NCBI GenBank assembly: GCA_964594235.1
Contig: CAZQMF010000013.1
Span: 1-34,912 of the forward strand
From: CAYLHS01 sp964594235
Lineage (GTDB): Bacteria > Actinomycetota > Acidimicrobiia > Spongiisociales > UBA4744
Length of the DNA: 34,912 nucleotides
Reading direction: 5' to 3'
The notes beneath the pieces are model-generated. The model searched no databases and was not told the DNA's origin. It saw only the letters and a list, made by a program, of their open reading frames with translations. Below, one piece after another: positions 30,375-34,912 of this stretch. Each line of letters starts with the position of its first letter. Within the stretch, counting starts at the first letter, position 1. The position numbers and the translations under genes were made by a program.

Positions 30375-30776
30375 CTATGCCGCCGGCTCGAAACCGAGGA
30401 ACGACCGATCGCCGCGCTTCACGTAGGTCGCCCGAAGGTGCGTGCCGATCTCGATGCCTGTGGGTTTCGCCGTGTCCACACCGACAATCTGCGCACTGAT
30501 CGCTGGGCCCTCGGCGAGCTCGACGATGCCGACGCAGTACGGGTTGTTCCGGCCGTATCCGACTTCGATCATGGCGGTTGGAGCGATGTGGACGGTCGTG
30601 AACGCCATCAACTCCCCTTCTCCGCTCATCTCCTCCCACGCCATCTCCTCCCCGTAACACGAAGGGCACAGGGGTCGTGGCGGTACATAGAGCGCGTTGC
30701 ACGACTCGCAACGCGAGCCCATCAGCTTGCTCTCACCCAGGTATTCGTAGAACGACGTTCCGTTGGGCTCTTTCAT
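30375..30776 (-). CDS. Zn-ribbon OB-fold protein (DUF35), thiolase partner
   Basis: This 133-residue protein has a rubredoxin-like zinc ribbon, GSRCESCNALYVPPRPLCPSCYGEEMAWEE (four cysteines), followed by an OB-fold: GELMAFTTVHIAPTAMIEVGYGRNNPYCVGIVELAEGPAISAQIVG. DUF35 proteins form complexes with thiolases or thiolase-like enzymes and are thought to pass acyl-CoA intermediates. The ATG overlaps the thiolase stop by 4 nt, so the two subunits are made together. Related complexes act in steroid side-chain or short acyl-CoA metabolism; the exact pathway here is open. Confidence 0.92.
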   Translation of the reverse strand: MKEPNGTSFYEYLGESKLMGSRCESCNALYVPPRPLCPSCYGEEMAWEEMSGEGELMAFTTVHIAPTAMIEVGYGRNNPYCVGIVELAEGPAISAQIVGVDTAKPTGIEIGTHLRATYVKRGDRSFLGFEPAA

Positions 30777-32038
30777 TGGTCACGCCTCTCGAAGATGTGA
30801 ACCACACACGTCTGGCCGGTGCCACCGACGTTGTGGGTCAGCCCGACAGCAGCATCCGAAACTTGACGGTCGCCAGCCTCCCCGCGCAGCTGCTTCCAGA
30901 TCTCGACGATCTGCCCTGCACCCGACGCGCCGACCGGGTGACCCTTCGACTTGAGCCCGCCCGACGTGTTGATCGGCCGCGGACCGTTTCGAGCGGTGCG
31001 CCCATCCTCGACAGCCTTCCAGCCTTCGCCTACCGCGAAGAACCCCAGGTCCTCGGTGGCAATGATCTCGGCGATCGTGAAGCAGTCATGCACCTCGGCG
31101 ACGTCGACGGCGTCTCGGCCGATCCCGGCCATTGCGAATGCCTGATCGGCAGCGATCCTGGCGGCGCGAATCGTCGTGGGGTCCGGACGGTCATGCAGGG
31201 CGGCGTCGCTGGCCTGACCCGAACCGATCACAAGGAGTGGACGGTTCGTGAACCTATCGGCAATGTCCTCTGCGACCAGCAGCAGTGCGGCGGCCCCGTC
31301 CGAGATCGGCGAGCAGTCGAACAGCCGCATCGGCCAGGAGATCGTCGGATTGGCTCTCTCATCCTCGAGGAACGCCAGCTCGTCGGCCCACTCGGGAATC
31401 GGGCGCCCCTTGTCGGCGGCACGCTTCTTCTTGGACTCCATGATGTCGGCAATGCGCAAACCGAACTGCGCCTTCGCGTTGAGTGCGCCGTTCTCGTGAT
31501 TCTTGATCCCGACGCGCATGAACGTCTTCGGAGCCGCCCCGTATCGATCCATGTACGCCGTTGCCATGGCCGCGTAGAAGCCCGGGAACGTAAAGCCTGC
31601 GGGGATCTCGTAGATGGCGTCGCCGGCGGTCGCCAACGTATCGGTGACCCGTTCCGTTGGAAGGTCGCTCATCTTCTCGATACCGCCAACCAGGACGACG
31701 TCGTACATCCCGGAGGCGACGGCGATCAGACCTTCACGAAAGGCGACGCCGCTACTGGCGCAGGCGTCCTCGATCCGGGTTGCGGGACGGGGAGTCAGAC
31801 CCACCCAATCGGCCATGATCGGTGCCGTGTGGCCCTGGCCTTCGAACAGATCGCTGCTGTAGTTCCCGATGTACAACGCTTCGATCACCTCGGGATCGAG
31901 ACCGAGATCCACCGAGGCGCGCATCTCCAGGAAAGCGTCGACGAACAGATCCCGCGTTGCTCTGCCCGGGAAAGTGCCGAACTTGCTCATCCCCGCACCG
32001 ACGACGGCGACGCCCCTGCCAAGCGTGCGTTCAGTCAT
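30773..32038 (-). CDS. Thiolase-family protein (SCP-x/acetyl-CoA acetyltransferase type)
   Basis: This 421-residue enzyme has the thiolase-like nucleophile Cys in RIEDACASSGVAFREG, the HDCFT motif in VAEVHDCFTIAEI, the GHPVGASGAGQ loop and the closing HNVGGTG. In this branch the late cysteine of classic thiolases is replaced, as in SCP-x and archaeal thiolases that need a DUF35 partner, and such a partner is the coupled downstream gene. ATG 32038 has GGAGG 5 nt upstream. It could perform C-C bond formation or cleavage in acyl-CoA or steroid side-chain breakdown. No other pathway genes are adjacent, so substrate assignment is not possible. Confidence 0.92.
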   Translation of the reverse strand: MTERTLGRGVAVVGAGMSKFGTFPGRATRDLFVDAFLEMRASVDLGLDPEVIEALYIGNYSSDLFEGQGHTAPIMADWVGLTPRPATRIEDACASSGVAFREGLIAVASGMYDVVLVGGIEKMSDLPTERVTDTLATAGDAIYEIPAGFTFPGFYAAMATAYMDRYGAAPKTFMRVGIKNHENGALNAKAQFGLRIADIMESKKKRAADKGRPIPEWADELAFLEDERANPTISWPMRLFDCSPISDGAAALLLVAEDIADRFTNRPLLVIGSGQASDAALHDRPDPTTIRAARIAADQAFAMAGIGRDAVDVAEVHDCFTIAEIIATEDLGFFAVGEGWKAVEDGRTARNGPRPINTSGGLKSKGHPVGASGAGQIVEIWKQLRGEAGDRQVSDAAVGLTHNVGGTGQTCVVHIFERRDQ

Positions 32039-32213
32039 GTGTACCTCCGCGACAACGCTGTGGTCCATGCTATCGGCACGGCAGCGTCGTGGAGTCCGGT
32101 TGCCGGGTGAAGGAGCTCTCCGTGGCCTCCGGCAAGCCCAGGACGATCCACCGGCCTACCGTATACGCACGCACCAGTGCCGATAGGAAGGTGCGGAGGC
32201 AGGGAGGCGTGTC

Positions 32214-32870
32214 CTAGACGTGGACGACGATCCACACTGCGATGTAGTGGGCAATGAACGCAGCGATCGTGAATGCGTGAAACGCTTCGTGGAATCCAAA
32301 CCACTCCGGCGACGGATTAGGGCGCTTGGTGGCATATACAACAGCGCCAATCGTGTACAGGACGCCACCGATGATGATCAAGGTGACGACAGGCACTCCG
32401 GCGCCATCGATGAGACCTGGCAGAAAGAAGACTGCAATCCACCCGACCAGTACATAGAGACTGGTCGTCAACCATCGAGGAGCTGCTGTCCAGAACACTC
32501 GCAAAACGACTCCTGCAACCGCTCCGGACCAGACGATCAGCAGCAGTGTTCGACCTTGGTCTGGTGGAAGAGCCAGCACTGCGAACGGCGTATAGGTACC
32601 AGCAATGATCAGGTAGATATTGGCGTGATCCATCCGCCGCAAAACGTCCTCCACCCGAGGGGACCAAGAACCACGGTGCAAGAGTGCGCTCACTCCAAAC
32701 AGAAAGGCTGCTGTCGCCACAAACACAGCGGAAGCGGCACGCGCTTCCTTGGTAGAAGCACCGGCAACCAGGACCGCTCCGGCGACCAGGGCCACCGGAA
32801 ACATGACTGCATGCAGCCATCCGCGCAATCTCGGTTTCTTGCGGGACTCGACTAGATGTTCGGTAGTCAC
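32214..32870 (-). CDS. Hemolysin III/PAQR-family membrane protein
   Basis: This 218-residue integral membrane protein has seven hydrophobic segments and the HlyIII/PAQR metal-site motifs: FLFGVSALLHRGSW (the S-x3-H site), MDHANIYLIIAGTYTPF (the D site) and WFGFHEAFHAFTIAAFIAHY (the HxxxH site). The family includes TrhA-type proteins linked to membrane energetics and lipid homeostasis; a true haemolytic role is doubtful. I place the start at GTG 32870 because KPRLRGWLHAVMFPVALVAG is the usual N-terminus; ATG 32933 would add 21 residues with an apparently weak ribosome site. It is monocistronic. Confidence 0.88.
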   Translation of the reverse strand: MTTEHLVESRKKPRLRGWLHAVMFPVALVAGAVLVAGASTKEARAASAVFVATAAFLFGVSALLHRGSWSPRVEDVLRRMDHANIYLIIAGTYTPFAVLALPPDQGRTLLLIVWSGAVAGVVLRVFWTAAPRWLTTSLYVLVGWIAVFFLPGLIDGAGVPVVTLIIIGGVLYTIGAVVYATKRPNPSPEWFGFHEAFHAFTIAAFIAHYIAVWIVVHV

Positions 32871-33078
32871 TGGGCCGCCGAGGCTAGCCGAGACTAGAGG
32901 CGTGCCTCCGTGCCCACAAGCCAGAGGCGACATCACTCCATATGCGGCATCTTGATCTGTCCCCTTGGGTATCCACAAACGTCAGCCTGCTTGACTCCTC
33001 AGCGTCATAGGCGCGGTGCCGGTAGGGCCGAATGTCCACAGCCCGCCGTCGGACCCGCCAAGAGCAGAGACTCGGTCA

Positions 33079-33100
33079 TGCATACATATAAGTATATGCA
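33079..33100. promoter_or_regulatory. AT-rich palindrome upstream of the permease, possible metalloregulator operator
   Basis: TGCATA at 33079-33084 and TATGCA at 33095-33100 frame the AT-rich centre CATATAAGTA. The whole resembles ArsR/SmtB-type operators, and a marked dip in GC is evident against the neighbouring DNA. It lies 49 nt before the permease ATG. No ArsR-family gene is in the window, so the regulator would be elsewhere. Confidence 0.45.
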
Positions 33101-33148
33101 GGCCTAATCTATGCGATACAGCGTACCAGTACCCATTGGGAGTGCTCA

Positions 33149-34306
33149 ATGAGCAAGCTGATCGATGCCGTCGGCCATGCGCTGAACCTTTCGTTCGCGA
33201 TGACCTGGCAGATTCTCTGGGCCCTCATTCTGGGCTTCTGGCTCTCAGCGCTGATTCAGGCCGTGGTGTCGAAGCGGGAGATGAGCCGGCTGCTGCCCGA
33301 CGACTCGCCGAAGAGCCTGGCCAAGGCCGCTGGGCTCGGGGCCGCATCGTCGTCGTGTTCCTATGCCGCTGTGGCCATTGCCCGGTCGATCTTCCGCAAG
33401 GGCAGTGACTTCACCGCTGCGATCGCCTTCGAGTTTGCATCGACAAACCTCGTGATTGAACTCGGCATCATCCTGGCGCTGCTGATGGGATGGCAGTTCA
33501 CGCTCGCCGAGTTCGTCGGCGGGCCACTGATGATCATCTTCCTTGCCGTGCTGTTCCGCCTCTTCTTGCATCGCGACCTGGTCGCCCGGGCTCGAGTCCA
33601 AGCCGATCGAGGCGTCGCGGGACGCATGGAAGGCCACGCTGCCATGGACATGAGCGTCACCGAGAAGGGACCCATCTGGCAGCGGCTGCGTTCCCCCACA
33701 GGGCGTACCGCCACGTCACACGCCTTCGTCATGGACTGGGTCGCCATCTGGACCGACATTGCGCTCGGTCTCTTGATCGCCGGTGCCCTCGCCGCCTGGG
33801 TACCCCAGAGCTTCTGGCAGAACTTCTTCCTGGTGGATCACCCAACTTTGGCAAAGATCTGGGGACCACTCGTCGGCCCGATCGTCGCGATCTTCAGCTT
33901 CGTGTGCTCCATAGGCAACGTGCCACTTGCTGCGGTGCTGTGGAACGGCGGCATCAGCTTCGGTGGCGTCATCGCCTTCATCTTCGCTGACCTGATCGTC
34001 CTGCCCATCCTGAACATCTATCGCAAGTACTACGGCATCAAGACGGCGCTGTTCCTGCTCGCAACCTTCTACGCCACAATGGTGGCTACCGGCTACGCCG
34101 TCGAGATCCTCTTTGGCGCTACTGGACTCATCCCGAACGAGCGCAACGCCAAAGTCATCGAAGCGTCAGTGACGCTCAACTACACGACCGTGCTCAATAT
34201 CATCTTCTTGATCTTCGCCACACTGCTCGTCGTGCGCTTCTTCCGCACCGGTGGTCGACAAATGCTCAAGGACATGAACGCGGCGCAAGGTCACAGCCGC
34301 GATTAA
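33149..34306 (+). CDS. COG0701-family permease (metal/metalloid efflux type)
   Basis: This 385-residue membrane protein has about eight to nine hydrophobic helices in two halves separated by a soluble linker (about residues 150-190, with HAAMDMSVTEK). The paired cysteine motifs LGAASSSCSYAAVAIARSIF and FSFVCSIGNVPLAAVLWNGG are typical of COG0701 permeases (DUF318, related to ArsP and to SO_0444-type Cu/Zn efflux proteins), where they are likely to carry a metal or metalloid. It starts at ATG 33149, with a GGGAG upstream. The AT-rich palindrome before it suggests metal-dependent control. Substrate unknown. Confidence 0.87.
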   Translation: MSKLIDAVGHALNLSFAMTWQILWALILGFWLSALIQAVVSKREMSRLLPDDSPKSLAKAAGLGAASSSCSYAAVAIARSIFRKGSDFTAAIAFEFASTNLVIELGIILALLMGWQFTLAEFVGGPLMIIFLAVLFRLFLHRDLVARARVQADRGVAGRMEGHAAMDMSVTEKGPIWQRLRSPTGRTATSHAFVMDWVAIWTDIALGLLIAGALAAWVPQSFWQNFFLVDHPTLAKIWGPLVGPIVAIFSFVCSIGNVPLAAVLWNGGISFGGVIAFIFADLIVLPILNIYRKYYGIKTALFLLATFYATMVATGYAVEILFGATGLIPNERNAKVIEASVTLNYTTVLNIIFLIFATLLVVRFFRTGGRQMLKDMNAAQGHSRD

Positions 34307-34460
34307 GGGAACACCCTGTCTCGCCGCCGTCCCGGTGAGTGGATACGTGTTCGTACTTGGCGGTGACCGCGTGGAACAGGTTGGCTCCTGAACCACCACT
34401 GACCGACATCGAGGCACGCTGGTTGCTATCGTCGCCGCATTCTTCGAGAAAGGGAGGGCG

Positions 34461-34912
34461 TGCTCGAGGTAGCCAACCTCGAGGTTGTCTATCACGACGT
34501 CATTCTGGTCGTGCGCGGAATCTCGTTCTCGGTTCCGGAGGGTGAGATCATCGCGCTGCTTGGAGCGAACGGTGCCGGCAAGACAACCGTGCTGCGAGCC
34601 ATCTCGGGCCTTCTGGACATCTACAACGGAGATGTGACGAAGGGCAAGATCGAGATCGACGGAAAGTCGACACGACACGCGGATGCAGCAGAGATCGTCC
34701 GCAGGGGCGTCACCCAGGTCATGGAGGGGCGGCGCATCTTCGGCGAGTTCACCGTCGAGGAGAACCTGCGTGTCGGCGGGCACACGGCCCGCAGAGCGAT
34801 CGACGAACGACTGGACCGGGTGTTCTCACTGTTCCCGCTTCTGAGAGAACGGCGAAGACTCGTGGCCGGCTATCTCTCCGGGGGTGAGCAGCAGATGCTC
34901 GCGATGGGCCGG
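34461..34912 (+). CDS. LivF-like branched-chain amino acid ABC transporter ATPase (3' truncated by window edge)
   Basis: The first 150 residues are visible. The GTG 34461 start follows GGGAGG and gives VLEVANLEVVYHDVILVVRG, a typical LivF-like opening. Walker A is LLGANGAGKTTVLRAISG, then RRGVTQVMEGRRIFGEFTVEENLRVG, the highly characteristic LivF segment ('Q(V)PEGRxxFxxxTVxENL'), and the signature YLSGGEQQMLAMGR at the window end. LivF works with LivG and LivH/M to import branched-chain amino acids or, in actinobacteria, related hydrophobic substrates such as fatty acids. The following genes lie outside the window. Confidence 0.92.

Noticed and set aside
30117..30800. Plus-strand 227-codon frame as an intact gene
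   Set aside because: Only its first 46 codons resemble a permease; the rest is antisense to the DUF35 gene, so only a remnant is called.

Overview
The window reads as high-GC chromosomal DNA of an actinobacterium, most likely a free-living, possibly aquatic Acidimicrobiia-type lineage. This is inferred from base composition, many GTG starts and ATGA/GTGA gene overlaps, candidate leaderless promoters, several F420-linked enzyme families (two Ddn-like proteins, one LLM-class oxidoreductase, split-barrel proteins), a FurA-KatG pair and a heliorhodopsin. I see no tRNA, rRNA, CRISPR array, phage or complete insertion sequence.

Layout. 1-2000: tail of a TetR regulator coupled to a two-gene ABC exporter, ending in an unusual nested direct/inverted repeat. 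2100-4400: a small membrane protein and a Ddn-like protein, divergent from an HxlR regulator coupled to a thioesterase-like protein. 4480-9330: metabolic and housekeeping genes: a DapB homologue lacking the catalytic histidines, a lipoprotein hydrolase, a toroid (terpene-cyclase-like) protein, a TfoX-N protein, an alpha/beta hydrolase and an isochorismatase-family protein.

9399-16772 is the standout region, a probable light-response locus. A heliorhodopsin is translationally coupled to an SRPBCC protein and a DHRS12-like dehydrogenase. Next, on the opposite strand, come an ECF sigma factor and an overlapping 47-codon ORF. Divergent from these is an operon of FAD oxidoreductase, DUF1365 protein and cyclopropane-synthase-like methyltransferase, followed by a cobalamin-binding protein. 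That protein keeps the W/E/H/H residues of CarH photoreceptors but has no DNA-binding domain. The heliorhodopsin operon and the FAD operon share a promoter-like motif, TCATCCG-N16-CGAA, placed identically 12 nt before each ATG. I infer one ECF-controlled regulon that joins a retinal protein, lipid remodelling against photo-oxidative damage and a B12 light sensor.

16860-26158: kinase-like phosphotransferase, F420-type enzymes, DUF2255 protein, TMEM175-like channel, AraC-VOC pair, a class II UvrA-like ATPase and three split-barrel flavin-type proteins. 26578-27168: an RRM RNA-binding protein with a long leader, and a small basic protein. 27335-30033: katG and furA with repeated operator-like sequences. 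30093-32038: a remnant of an ABC-2 permease, then a DUF35/thiolase pair. 32214 to the end: a hemolysin-III family protein, a COG0701 permease with an upstream palindrome, and the start of a LivF-like ABC ATPase running off the edge.
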